From assembly GCF_009720365.1 (NCBI RefSeq), contig NZ_ML769313.1, forward strand, positions 828,990 through 892,989: a DNA stretch of 64,000 nt. Direction: 5' to 3'. This document shows positions 1 through 8,356 of the stretch, piece by piece. How positions within the stretch are numbered: the first letter of the stretch is position 1; each line of letters opens with the position of its first letter. The notes beneath the pieces are model-generated. The model had not been told where the DNA came from and ran no database searches. It saw only the letters and a program-made list of their open reading frames with translations. Source of the DNA: Catellatospora paridis. Its GTDB lineage: Bacteria > Actinomycetota > Actinomycetes > Mycobacteriales > Micromonosporaceae. The translations under genes and the position numbers were made by a program.

Positions 1-467
1 TGGCTGCCGCAAGCAGCCACAACAGGACAAGAGCGAGTCGCAACACGCCCCACCGCCGCCACGTTCGCCCAGCCGGAGCAACGGGCACAACACGCACTCC
101 ACCATGCATGATCACATGATGCCAGTGCGTGTCTAGTCGCGACCGTCGATGGCGCCATAGCCCGCTGCCACTTTCACCATGACCCGCGCTACGGCGACGT
201 CCACCGGCAGGTCACAGCGGTCAGGACCAGGCCGACGCGATGACGGTTGCGGATCGGCTCCACACACTCGCCACCGACACCGACCTGCTCGCCTGCCGGC
301 TTCGGCGCTATTGTGTCGCGGGTCGAGCAGTCCTGCCCGAGTTGCTGGGCGCATGGGGACCAGGCGGGGACCACACGTCATGCATCTCAGTCCCGGACGG
401 GCCCGGCAGCCTCGTCAAATCACGGCCTGTATCGCGTGTGACGTGCGTAGAGGCTTGGTCACCCGTC
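1..467. other. No supportable gene
   Basis: Short frames are open in several registers, as expected for GC-rich noise. One from 240 reads a plausible 50-residue start but shows no family match I recognise and runs into the tRNA scar. I see no repeat or strong hairpin here. Confidence 0.5.
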
Positions 468-510
468 CTGGGGGTCAAGGGGTCGTCGGTTCGAATCCGG
501 CCAGCCCGAC
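468..510 (+). repeat. tRNA-Pro(GGG) 3'-half scar, copy 1
   Basis: These 43 bp match the 3' half of an actinobacterial tRNA-Pro with anticodon GGG. They begin at the anticodon loop (CTGGGGG), continue with the 3' anticodon strand TCAAG, a T-arm with TTCGAAT loop, and the acceptor 3' strand. The 5' half is absent, so it is not a tRNA gene. The same 43 bp recur at 5773-5815 and 39809-39851. A tRNA 3' end beginning at the anticodon loop is the usual core left by tyrosine-recombinase integration, so I infer an attachment-site scar. Confidence 0.8.
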
Positions 511-531
511 AGAACGAAATAGCAGGTCACG

Positions 532-559
532 GGCGGTTCCGGTACTTGCGGGAGCCGCC
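532..559 (+). terminator. Hairpin after tRNA scar copy 1
   Basis: A 9-bp stem (532-540 with 551-559, one G-T wobble) is followed by TTT. Scar copy 3 has a related stem at the same distance, so this is probably the native tRNA-Pro terminator carried with the scar. Confidence 0.6.
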
Positions 560-910
560 TTTGACGTTCTTCTGGACACGGTTTTTTTACACGTACGCGC
601 GTACGGTTTGGGCTCGTGTCGGGCGACCTGCTCGGTCCCGGAGTGCCTGCGACTGGCGTACCGCCCGCCCATGCCTGAACTGGATCTTTCTGTGCGCTAC
701 TTTGACCGGGGTGATGAACGCCTGACCCGCGCTGTTGTCTGGGACGTTGAGATGATCATGTGATTGCGTTCTACGCAAGTAATCGATGTATGCCGTTGTC
801 GAGCGTAGGGCCAATGTGGACTGTCAAGACACGCTCGAGACACCGTGTGGCCGCATCTCACCTGCTCCCGTGCCGTGGCGCTCTGGCGGTAAACCCGTGT
901 TGGCGCCATG

Positions 911-983
911 CCCGGTCAGAGCCGTCGGTACGAATCCGACCAGCGCGAGCACGCGAAGGATTTCCGCAGGTGACAGCCTGCGG
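911..983 (+). other. Decayed tRNA-like 3' end plus hairpin
   Basis: A canonical T-arm (stem GTCGG/CCGAC, loop TACGAAT, 924-940) is followed by an acceptor-like strand and a stem-loop CCGCAGG/CCTGCGG at 964-983. No matching 5' half, D-arm or anticodon arm can be folded upstream. The order GGTCA, T-arm, CCAGC resembles the tRNA-Pro scar but is diverged. I read it as another relic, possibly of a different tRNA. Confidence 0.4.
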
Positions 984-1202
984 GTGTCTCCTCTTGCGTG
1001 TGTGAACGCCCGGTGGGGCGGAGCACACCGCTTGTACACCGCAGCCAGACATCTTGACTCGGTGTGTGTTGTGCTCGGCTGGTTGCGGCACCGTCGCGGG
1101 AAGGGCCACCTGAGCCCAAGGGCGGATTGCCGGTCGCGAGTCGCGGCGCGCCGGACTACGGCCGCCCATCGCCGGCTGGCCACCCCCACAGCTGTGGCCG
1201 GG

Positions 1203-2030
1203 TCACGGCCACTGCGGCTGGAACGAGGTAATGACGTCGGTGCCCTCCTGGATCACGCCGTAGGTCGACTCCGGCACCGCGTTCCACGCGCCGGGTAGGT
1301 CGCCGAGCGGTTCGGAGACGACGAGCCGGCTCTCGTCCGAGACGTGCTGCAGCACGGCGACGTCCGGGTGGAGCTCGCGCAGCGTGGCGACGTTGGTGCT
1401 GTAGAACAGCGAGCGGGAGTCGCCGATCGACGAGTAGCGAAACGCCCACACCTTGACCCCGTCCGAAGTGGCGACCGTCATCTGGATCGGGTGTTCGATC
1501 CCGTGCTCGCGGCCGGTCTTCTCGACGAATCCGACCATGCGCGCCACGGCACTCGGCGGATCGTCGCGCAGTCCGAGGGTGAGCGCGAGGTAGAACATCA
1601 GCTCCGAGTCGGTGGAGCCCTCGATGAAGGGGTACAGCTGCGGGTCGACCCTCAGGACGAGATCGCGTTTGACGGTGGGAAAGGCGGCGATGGAGCCGTT
1701 GTGCATCCAGAGCCAGTTCTGGTACTGGAACGGGTGGCAGTTGCTCTCCTGAACCGGCGTACCGGTCGAGGCCCTGATGTGGGCGAGCACGATCGGCGCC
1801 CGAATGTGCGCGGCGAGGTTGCGCAGGTTGCGGTTGTTCCAGGCAGGACCGATGCCGTGGAAGACGCCTGGGTCGCCTCCCGTGTACCAGCCGACGCCGA
1901 AGCCGTCGCCGTTGGTCGTCTCGACACCGAGGGTGGCGTGCAGGCTCTGGTCGATCAAGGAATGCTTCGGCTTGTAGAGCAGGTCATCCAGGAGCAGGGG
2001 CGAGCCCGAGTAGGCAAGCCATCGGCACAT
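1203..2030 (-). CDS. Class II glutamine amidotransferase
   Basis: This 275-residue Ntn-type glutaminase domain resembles the stand-alone YafJ/EgtC group. It would hydrolyse glutamine to glutamate, passing ammonia to an unknown acceptor or releasing it. The protein starts Met-Cys (MCRWLAYSG), so Cys2 becomes the N-terminal nucleophile. NGDGFGVGWY lies at 40-49 and HNGSI at 110-114, both class II signatures. AGGAGG stands 7 nt before the start. The next gene upstream on this strand, 24 bp away, is a broken glutamate decarboxylase, so the pair may once have run glutamine to glutamate to GABA. The acceptor substrate cannot be told from sequence. Confidence 0.85.
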   Translation of the reverse strand: MCRWLAYSGSPLLLDDLLYKPKHSLIDQSLHATLGVETTNGDGFGVGWYTGGDPGVFHGIGPAWNNRNLRNLAAHIRAPIVLAHIRASTGTPVQESNCHPFQYQNWLWMHNGSIAAFPTVKRDLVLRVDPQLYPFIEGSTDSELMFYLALTLGLRDDPPSAVARMVGFVEKTGREHGIEHPIQMTVATSDGVKVWAFRYSSIGDSRSLFYSTNVATLRELHPDVAVLQHVSDESRLVVSEPLGDLPGAWNAVPESTYGVIQEGTDVITSFQPQWP

Positions 2031-2054
2031 GGTGTCCTCCTGCCGGTGGTCGGA

Positions 2055-2534
2055 TCAGTGATGGAACGCGGACGCCGTCTCGGGCGCGTGCTGCGGCCCG
2101 AATTGCGCGGCGAGTTCCGGCAGGTCGCTGCGGGCGACCGCCTCCTCGGCCGAGAGGTGGAAGCGGCCGCCCTCCACCGGTGCCATCCGGGGCTCGACCT
2201 CCCGGTGGTTGCAAATGTCCCAGCACACCTGCACATTGCCGCCCAAGTCATTGTCGATCATGTTCTTGGTGGCGCGCTCGGCCATGAGCAGCGTCGCCCG
2301 CGGTTCCATCCAGGTGGTGACGAAGGTGGCGAGGTTCAGGCGTGCGTTGCCGTCCAGCATCAGCTCGTCATGAATCAGTTGGTACGCGCCATCCGGCGGC
2401 GCCGGATCGTCCGGCAGCTCGTGCACCGGCAGCGCGACCTGCCGGCCGAGCGCCGGGTTCGCCGCCGAGACCACGGTGTTTCCCGCGTGGCGTCCGGACC
2501 GGTCACCTGGTCTTCTGCCTGTATGCAGTGCCAT
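2055..2534 (-). pseudogene. Glutamate decarboxylase remnant (internal deletion)
   Basis: The first about 100 codons read as the N-terminus of a PLP-dependent glutamate decarboxylase ([16 protein letters not shown], then TWMEP and KNMID). The frame then jumps to the segment around NVQVCWD and [12 protein letters not shown], which in GadB lies about 90 residues further on, and ends after a short unrelated tail at 160 residues. GadB is about 465 residues. The PLP-lysine region is absent, so no activity is expected. The frame itself is open, so the damage is by deletion rather than by stops. Confidence 0.75.
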
Positions 2535-2876
2535 GAACGGCACCCCCGTCAGTCGTGCCGACAGGCTCCAGGCTAGGCGGGAGTGGCGCCCGTCGGCTGG
2601 GATCGCCGGTTTTGCCACCGGTTCGGCGACGGCCATCCAGAGACCGAGATACGGCGGACAGGCCGGGGCCGGTAGGCCGGCACCGGGGGCGCGACCGCCG
2701 GCTCTGGGAGCAGCCCCGTGTCGTGACCTGGGACCGAGGAGGTGTCCAGAGCGCGCAAGGCCTCAAGCGACGGGTGAAGGCGCACCTTCGCCCGTCACTT
2801 TCCATGCGCCGTGGCAGGCTGCCGGAGTCGGCAGTGGCAGCCGGCCGCAGGTCGGTCACCTGGACCTGTCGAGGCG
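2535..2876. other. Intergenic, no gene seen
   Basis: About 340 bp between the start of the decarboxylase remnant and the 3' end of the P450 gene. I find no frame with family resemblance and no strong terminator. Confidence 0.5.
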
Positions 2877-4193
2877 TCAATGCTCGCGCCGCGAGGCGGA
2901 CACTCTGAACCGCCTGCCGGGGTTCGGGCCGGGCGTGGCCGTTATCCGCAGTGGCCGTCCCGGTCGTGTCGGAGACAAGCGCAGCCTGCGTACCAGCATC
3001 GCGACCGTCGCCACCGACAGCACCTGGGTCATCCCTGCCCCGAGGCAGGTGTGGCCGCCCACCGAGAAGGGCGCATAGACCGCTGCCTTCCGCCCAGCTG
3101 TGAAGTCCCGGTCGAGGTCGAACCGCTGCGGGTCGGGGAAGTGCTCGGGCAGGTGGTGGGTGACGCACGTGGCGACGAGAACCCGCTGCCCCTGGTCGAT
3201 GCGGCAGCCGCCGAAGTCGAACGCCTGCGCCGCGGTCCGGGCGGAGCCGGGCGCCGGCGGGTGGACCCGCAGCGTCTCCATCACCAGGCCGTGCAGGGCA
3301 GGTAGCTCGCGGAGCCGGTCGAAGGCGAGCGGGCCGCCGCGCTGTGCGGCATCGACCTCGTCGGTGACCCGAGCGAGCACGGCTGGGTTCCGCAGCAGTA
3401 CGTCGATCATGAAGCCGTAGAGGTAGGCGACCGTGTTGACGCCTGCGAAGTAGCCCTGCAACGCCATCCCCGCCCGCACGTCGAGCGGGTACGGTGCACC
3501 GTGCTCGTCGGTCGCGTCGAGTGCCTGGTCGAGCAGGTCGGGGATGCCGTGTCGCGGCCTGGCCGCCCGCTCGGCGAGCGCAGTATGGGCGAACTGGTGG
3601 ATCGCGGCCCGCGCCCTGCGGTAGGCCGGCCACCGCAGTGTCGCGGCCGGCCATTTCCCGGCGAGGGTGACGTCGAGGACGAGTTCGAATGCCGATCGCA
3701 GGGTCTCGAACTGGGAGGCGGAACTCGCCCCGGTGTACGCGATGGACAGCTGAGCCGCCGCGAGCCGCTGGCACGCGTCGACCACGGGCAGCGCGGGCCG
3801 GTTCGCCCAGCCGTCAAGGATCCGCTCGGTCTCGGCGGCGACGGGCTCCCAGCGGGCGGCGAGCAGGTCGCGGGAGAGGCCGGTGGCGAGCAGCCCGCGC
3901 AGATGCCGGTGCGGGCGGCCACGCAGTACGTGGACCCGCATGCCGAACTCCTGGTCGAGCCCGCCGAAGCTCTCCTTGCTGGTGAACACCTTCTCGCCGT
4001 GTTCGAGCAGGAAGCGGTTGGCTGCCGCCCCAGCCATGATGACGAAGGACTGGTTCAGGGCCCGCACCCGGAACACCGGGCCCAGATCCCGGTAGGTGTC
4101 CACGAAGAACTGCTGGACGTCTCCCATCATCCGCAACGCGTTGCCCAGCACCGGAACACCCGCGGCGATCGGCGGCAGTGGGCCTACGGTCAC
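2877..4193 (-). CDS. Cytochrome P450
   Basis: A soluble bacterial P450 of 438 residues. The heme loop FSVGGHTCLG (376-385) supplies the thiolate Cys383. The ExxR motif is ETLR (306-309) and the PERF-type region is FPDPQRFD (352-359). The I-helix oxygen-activation motif, usually AGxDT or AGxET, reads AGVNT (250-254), so the conserved acid is Asn. The start is GTG with GGAGG about 9 nt upstream. An unknown gene lies 24 bp upstream on the same strand and is probably cotranscribed. No ferredoxin lies nearby; the closest redox partners are near 52.6 kb. Substrate unknown. Confidence 0.9.
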   Translation of the reverse strand: MTVGPLPPIAAGVPVLGNALRMMGDVQQFFVDTYRDLGPVFRVRALNQSFVIMAGAAANRFLLEHGEKVFTSKESFGGLDQEFGMRVHVLRGRPHRHLRGLLATGLSRDLLAARWEPVAAETERILDGWANRPALPVVDACQRLAAAQLSIAYTGASSASQFETLRSAFELVLDVTLAGKWPAATLRWPAYRRARAAIHQFAHTALAERAARPRHGIPDLLDQALDATDEHGAPYPLDVRAGMALQGYFAGVNTVAYLYGFMIDVLLRNPAVLARVTDEVDAAQRGGPLAFDRLRELPALHGLVMETLRVHPPAPGSARTAAQAFDFGGCRIDQGQRVLVATCVTHHLPEHFPDPQRFDLDRDFTAGRKAAVYAPFSVGGHTCLGAGMTQVLSVATVAMLVRRLRLSPTRPGRPLRITATPGPNPGRRFRVSASRREH

Positions 4194-4217
4194 GTACGGA
4201 ATCCTCCGGCACGGTTG

Positions 4218-4661
4218 CTAGGAAAGCCAGTGCAGGTCCGGAACGAGGACCTCTGCGGGGATGCGTTCTCGGGCGTTCGGGTGCTCCCCGCTGCCCCGTC
4301 CGATGACGTCCAGGCCCGCCGGGGTGACCAAGGACCGTGCGAACGAGAGCACGACCAGGCTCCGGTCGTCGCTCAGGTGCTCCACCTGCCACTGGCTGCT
4401 GAGCACGCGCAGCAGACCCCGCCCGCGCCAGGTGAACGCCCCGGTGGACGGGTCGAACCGGTCGACGCCGACGATCCGCTTCGTCGCGCCCCTGCGGGTG
4501 CGGTAGGAGACCTCGTCGCTGAGTGCGAACGGTTCGCCTGGGAGCAGCCCGTACCGGAACGTCGGTTGCAGCCGGCGCCCCGACAGCCACATCGGGAAGG
4601 TCGTCGCCAGGACCCGCCACTGGCCGGGAAGTGCCTCGCGCAGCGTAGCCAGGTCATGCAT
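4218..4661 (-). CDS. Unknown protein paired with P450
   Basis: About 147 residues from the Met at 4661; a longer frame opens at 4688. The sequence alternates short beta-like stretches (FRYGLLPG, VSYRTRRGA, GAFTWRGRGLLRVL, SSQWQVEHL, SLVVLSFARSL), suggesting a small all-beta barrel such as a lipocalin or START-like fold. That is inference only. There is no signal peptide or membrane segment. It ends 24 bp before the P450 start and is likely in the same transcript, so it may bind or present the P450 substrate. I do not recognise the family. Confidence 0.6.
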   Translation of the reverse strand: MHDLATLREALPGQWRVLATTFPMWLSGRRLQPTFRYGLLPGEPFALSDEVSYRTRRGATKRIVGVDRFDPSTGAFTWRGRGLLRVLSSQWQVEHLSDDRSLVVLSFARSLVTPAGLDVIGRGSGEHPNARERIPAEVLVPDLHWLS

Positions 4662-4789
4662 CCGCGAAGCGTACCAACGCCGTTGCAACTGAGTGGACTC
4701 TCGTGAGCGCCCGGGTTGCAGTCGGCCGTCGCCGGCCGACGGTCCCCGCCTTGCCCACCGGGGTGGTGCGGGGTTGCCGCTTCGCTGCC

Positions 4790-5463
4790 ACCTTCCTTAC
4801 GCACGTACACAATGACCGCCTGTATACGATGTGGCGGCTGCTGCTGGTGACCGGGCTGCGCCGCGGCGAGCTGGCGGGCATGAAGTGGGAGGACTTCGAT
4901 TCGGCGACCGGGACGGTGCGTGTGGTGCGTCAGCGGGTGGTCGAGGGAGACGACAGCGTGGTTCGGGAGAAGCGGCCGAAGTCGCCGAACAGCGTTCGAA
5001 CGATCATGATCGACAAGGTCAGGGCCGAGATTCTCGGCTGGATGCGGCCAGCCGGTGGCAGCGCGTAGATGTTCACGGGGCGGACGAACATGCCCTTGCG
5101 GCCGGATAACATCACCGGCCGGTTCAACCAGTTGGCGGTTGCGGCAGGGGTACGGGCGGTCGGTCCGCACCAGGTCCGGCACATGCTCGGGTCGAGCCTG
5201 CAGGACTTCGGCTACGGCGTGCACGAGGTCGCCGAGCGTCTGGGGGCATGATCCGGCGACGTTCATGCGGGTACTACGCCCGGGTCAACGCGGTGCGCCG
5301 GCGGCGGGCCGCCGACGATGCCGCGGCGCTGGCAACCGGTCGGCTCGCGCTGGACGGCGCGACCGGGCCGTCGGCACCGACGATCCTTCATCAGCCATCG
5401 CGGCTGCGCAAGCGTCGCCGCACCCGGTCGGATGAACCGGGCGTCGGGGCCCCTCTGAAGTAG
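4790..5463 (+). pseudogene. Tyrosine recombinase (integrase) pseudogene
   Basis: The C-terminal catalytic half of a phage-type integrase. Catalytic Arg lies in TGLRRGE, the HxxR box is HQVRH, and the catalytic Tyr would be in RYYARVN. Three lesions break it: an in-frame TAG at 5066-5068 (expected a residue before FTGRTNMPLRPDN), an extra G near 5245 before HDPAT, and another extra G near 5268 before the YY. The N-terminal arm-binding domain is missing. It sits about 310 bp before tRNA-Pro scar copy 2, the usual place for the integrase of an element that targeted that tRNA. Confidence 0.8.
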
Positions 5464-5679
5464 ATGAGTCGCCGAACCGCCGACGCTGAAGATGCCGCGG
5501 CTCGGTCACGGACTGCTGCCGCTCACCGGAGCGATCGGCCCGTCGGCGCCGACGATCCCGCGGCAGCGGAAGCGGGCCGGCAACCACGACGGTAGCCTGG
5601 TCGGATGAATCCTTTTAGGGCGTTTCCAGAGTTGAGTTCAAGCCCGGCAGTCGTTTAAGCTGGGCAAACACGGCGCAGA

Positions 5680-5815
5680 AATGGTGCAATCACAGACCCC
5701 TTGACTGGGCCACTTTATACTTCTGGCGACCTCGGCAAATGTTGCCTAGTACACCGCTGACCCTCACGACAACTGGGGGTCAAGGGGTCGTCGGTTCGAA
5801 TCCGGCCAGCCCGAC
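5680..5815 (+). repeat. 136-bp att-like repeat, copy A (with tRNA-Pro scar copy 2)
   Basis: This matches 39716-39851 over the full 136 bp with about 10 mismatches. Its last 43 bp (5773-5815) are the tRNA-Pro(GGG) 3' half. The upstream part holds an inverted copy of the scar core (ACCCCTTGAC against GTCAAGGGGT) and a GGCAA/TTGCC dyad, as in integrase arm-site DNA. I infer an attR-like junction, element arm plus tRNA core, left by one of two related elements. Confidence 0.75.
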
Positions 5816-5822
5816 GCTGTGA

Positions 5823-5840
5823 CCTGCCTGTATAGGCAGG
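5823..5840 (+). terminator. Hairpin after scar copy 2
   Basis: CCTGCCT pairs with AGGCAGG across a 4-nt loop just downstream of the scar. It is unrelated to the hairpin behind copies 1 and 3, so the flank of this copy has been replaced. No T-run follows. Confidence 0.45.
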
Positions 5841-6149
5841 CCTACATGGCTTTGTGGATGGTCGTCGTTAGCACTGGTAGCGACGACCATCGCTGTTTTG
5901 GTAACAATTTTGCTCCCAAAAGGGATGTATCGTCGAGCTTGACGACCGATTTGATCTGATTGCGGCCTTCTGAGTTCGACCTCCTTGATCAATAGTCAAG
6001 TCGGCGTTCGCAGCCGCACTGGCGTGTCCGGGACGGCCGGGTGGCGCGAGCAGCGTCAGTGCGGCGCTGGCGACGGCCAGCACTGGTGACGGCCAGCACT
6101 GGCGCGGAGCCGTGCCGGTGACGGTAGGACTGTTGTGGGTGCCGTTGAG
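5841..6149. other. Intergenic, no gene seen
   Basis: About 310 bp between the scar and the first IS fragment. It is more AT-rich near 5850-6000 than its surroundings. I see no coding frame. Confidence 0.5.
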
Positions 6150-6308
6150 TTACTGGATCGGCGGCCGTGTTGAATCGGTGTCGGGGCGGGTCGGGGGCCA
6201 GATCGCGGTGGCGAGTTCGGCGAACGCCGTGGCGATCCGCCGGGCAGTCGGGATGTCGATCGCGATTTCGTAGTGCCTGCGGCGCAGGTTCCGCATGAAG
6301 GCATGCCC
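6150..6308 (-). pseudogene. IS6-type transposase C-terminal fragment
   Basis: Reading minus, GHAFMRNLRRRHYEI and about 35 further residues match the C-terminus of an IS6-family DDE transposase, including the helix that follows the catalytic Glu. It stops at 6150. The same region recurs on the plus strand at 6637-6746, so this is a second, inverted and diverged copy. Everything N-terminal to it is missing. Confidence 0.75.
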
Positions 6309-6746
6309 GGAGACGGGGTCCGGCGCTACGTCTACCGGGCCGTCGACCAGCGCGGGCAGGTCATCGACGTGCTCGTGTCCGCCCGCCGCGACGCCGACGC
6401 GGCCCGCAGGTTCTTCCGGCGGGCTCTTTCGACGTTGAAGGTGACACCGATCGAGGTCGTGATCGATGCCGCGGCGGTGTACCCGGCTGTGCTGGATGAA
6501 CTGGTTCCGCAGGCGTGGCATCACGTCGAACGCCATGCGAACAACCGGGTCGAGGCCGATCACAGCCACCTCAAGCACCGGTTGAGACCGATGCGCGGAC
6601 TCCAGACCGATAGGACCGCTCAGGTGATCATCGCTGGACATGCGTTCATGCAGAACCTGCGTCGCGGACACTACGAGATCGCCATCGACACCCCGCAGGC
6701 CCGGCGGGTCGCCGCGGCGTTTGCCGAACTCGCCAAGGCAGTCTGA
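6309..6746 (+). pseudogene. IS6-type transposase fragment, plus copy
   Basis: About 145 codons from RRYVYRAVDQ to the natural C-terminus. The first catalytic Asp region is cut off or at the very edge. The second Asp lies in EVVIDAAAVYPAV and the Glu in NNRVEADHSHLKHRL. The N-terminal helix-turn-helix is absent. It abuts the inverted minus-strand fragment within about 10 bp, so the two fragments diverge from one breakpoint near 6305. No terminal inverted repeats were recognised. Confidence 0.75.
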
Positions 6747-6804
6747 CCCGGCGCCGACCCGGGTTAACCATGCCCGGCGATCCGCGAACGCAACAGAGCC
6801 CCGC

Positions 6805-7191
6805 TCAGTCCCGCTTACGCAGCCTTTCCAAGAGCACCTCGACGTGACTCTCCGGGATATCCTTTACCGCTGTCAGCAACGTCACGGGACCGTCGCGTAG
6901 TGCCTCCCGCAGCTTCTGCAGGGCACCGCGTGCGGCCGGATTGTCCAATTCGGCGTCGAATTTGACGACGAATTCGGCGTGGTGGCTTTCCGGTGCCTCG
7001 TGGTACCAGTTGCGCAGGTCGTCTGAAGGTGTGAGTTCCTTCGGCCAGTCATCGATGTGGGCTCTCTCCTTGCTCAGCCCGCGCGGCCAGAGCCGATCCA
7101 CGAGCACCCGGCGGCCGTCGTCGGGCCACGGGTCTTCGTATACCCGTCGTGCCCGGAGGTTGTGCGTCGTGTCAGTGCGTCGAGGTGTCAT
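6805..7191 (-). CDS. DUF488 family protein
   Basis: A 128-residue protein of the DUF488 (YeaO-like) family. It has the family core RVYEDPWPDDGRRVLVDRLWPRG near the N-terminus and a conserved WYHEAPE. It is soluble and has no signal peptide. The biochemical role of the family is not established. It is followed on the same strand, upstream, by the aquaporin gene (149-bp gap), which may share a promoter. Confidence 0.85.
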   Translation of the reverse strand: MTPRRTDTTHNLRARRVYEDPWPDDGRRVLVDRLWPRGLSKERAHIDDWPKELTPSDDLRNWYHEAPESHHAEFVVKFDAELDNPAARGALQKLREALRDGPVTLLTAVKDIPESHVEVLLERLRKRD

Positions 7192-7339
7192 GGTCTTCTT
7201 TCTGTGCCGGGCGGCTCAGCTGTATGGCGGAGACGCGTCAAGCTCGCTGGTCAGTTGTACTTTCGGTGGCCGTGCAACGGTCGCCTTCCACGGGGTGGCA
7301 ACGCAGACGTCGAGATCCTTGTAGCCGCCTGGGCGCAAG

Positions 7340-8158
7340 TTACCGAGCTCGTTCCGCCTTGTTGGCGCCCGAGTCTGCAGAAACATCAGGTTGATGTCGG
7401 GCGGAATCCAGCCGGCTGCGCGTCAGGGCTGCGGCTGCCGCTCCCACGATCGGGGCGAGCAGGTACGCCCACCAGTCGGTCAAGCGTCCGGCGACGAGCA
7501 TCGGGCCGAGTGCCCGGGCGGGGTTCACTCCCGCGCCGGAGACCGGGCCGCTGATCAGGATGGCCACGCTCAGCGCCAGGCCGATTGACAGTGCGGTCAC
7601 GGCGGGGCCGGCCGGTGTGTCGATCACGACCGCCATGACGACCATCATGAGGATGAAGGTGGCCACCGCCTCGATCAGGAACACCCGGCCCACGTTGACG
7701 CCAGGCGCTGGTGCTGTCGCGCCGAGGCCGGCGTCCGTGCGGGCGCTTGGCCCGTACAGCACCCATGCGGCAAGCGCGGCCACGATCGATCCTGCGAACT
7801 GGGCGATGAGGTAGGCCGGGACTCTGGCCCAAGGAAATCTGTGGTCGATGGCCAGTGCGATGGTCACTGCTGGGTTGACGTGTGCTCCGGATAGCGCGCC
7901 GAGGCTGGCGACGATGATGAGAAGTGCGAAGCCGCCGGCCAGCGCGACGGTTTCGGAGCTGTAGGCCGCTCCGGCTACAGGCATGGTCAGGCTTGCGGTG
8001 ATCGCGACACCGATGATCGCCAGGACTAGCACAAAGGTTCCCACCGCTTCGGCACAGCAGGCGCGTATCAGGGCGCCGTCGAGCGGATGGCCGTGCAATC
8101 CGGTGTGGTGCGTGGGAGAGGCTGCTGTGGCAATGCTGTGTGGTGACATCGTCTTCAC
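7340..8158 (-). CDS. Aquaporin / MIP family channel
   Basis: A 272-residue integral membrane channel with six predicted helices and the two half-helix NPA motifs: GAHVNPAVT (NPA 95-97) and GAGVNPARALGP (NPA 212-214). It should pass water or small neutral solutes. Selectivity-filter residues cannot be set without alignment. The N-terminal 25 residues are His- and Thr-rich and cytosolic. The C-terminal tail after about 245 is charged. The gene is intact and lies upstream of the DUF488 gene. Confidence 0.9.
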   Translation of the reverse strand: MKTMSPHSIATAASPTHHTGLHGHPLDGALIRACCAEAVGTFVLVLAIIGVAITASLTMPVAGAAYSSETVALAGGFALLIIVASLGALSGAHVNPAVTIALAIDHRFPWARVPAYLIAQFAGSIVAALAAWVLYGPSARTDAGLGATAPAPGVNVGRVFLIEAVATFILMMVVMAVVIDTPAGPAVTALSIGLALSVAILISGPVSGAGVNPARALGPMLVAGRLTDWWAYLLAPIVGAAAAALTRSRLDSARHQPDVSADSGANKAERAR

Positions 8159-8356
8159 CTTTCACCCAGACCTCGCGTCGCACGCGTTCGGCAGCGGTGT
8201 ACACGCCGCGGGCCTGTCGCTGCCGGTTGACCGGCCGCGTCGACGGATCACGACTGGCACCTGGCTTGCGCGTCGCTGTCTGACCGGAGATGTCGCCGCA
8301 GTCCCGGGTCGGTTGATCGCCCCGGACTACGGCGACGTTCGCTGGTATGCGCCTGG

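Noticed and set aside
468-510. A functional tRNA-Pro gene at any of the three scars
   Set aside because: No acceptor 5' strand or D-arm precedes any copy; upstream DNA is element-arm or unrelated sequence.
1344-2576. Long open frame antisense to the amidotransferase and decarboxylase remnant
   Set aside because: Codon-position shadow of the minus-strand genes; no family resemblance.
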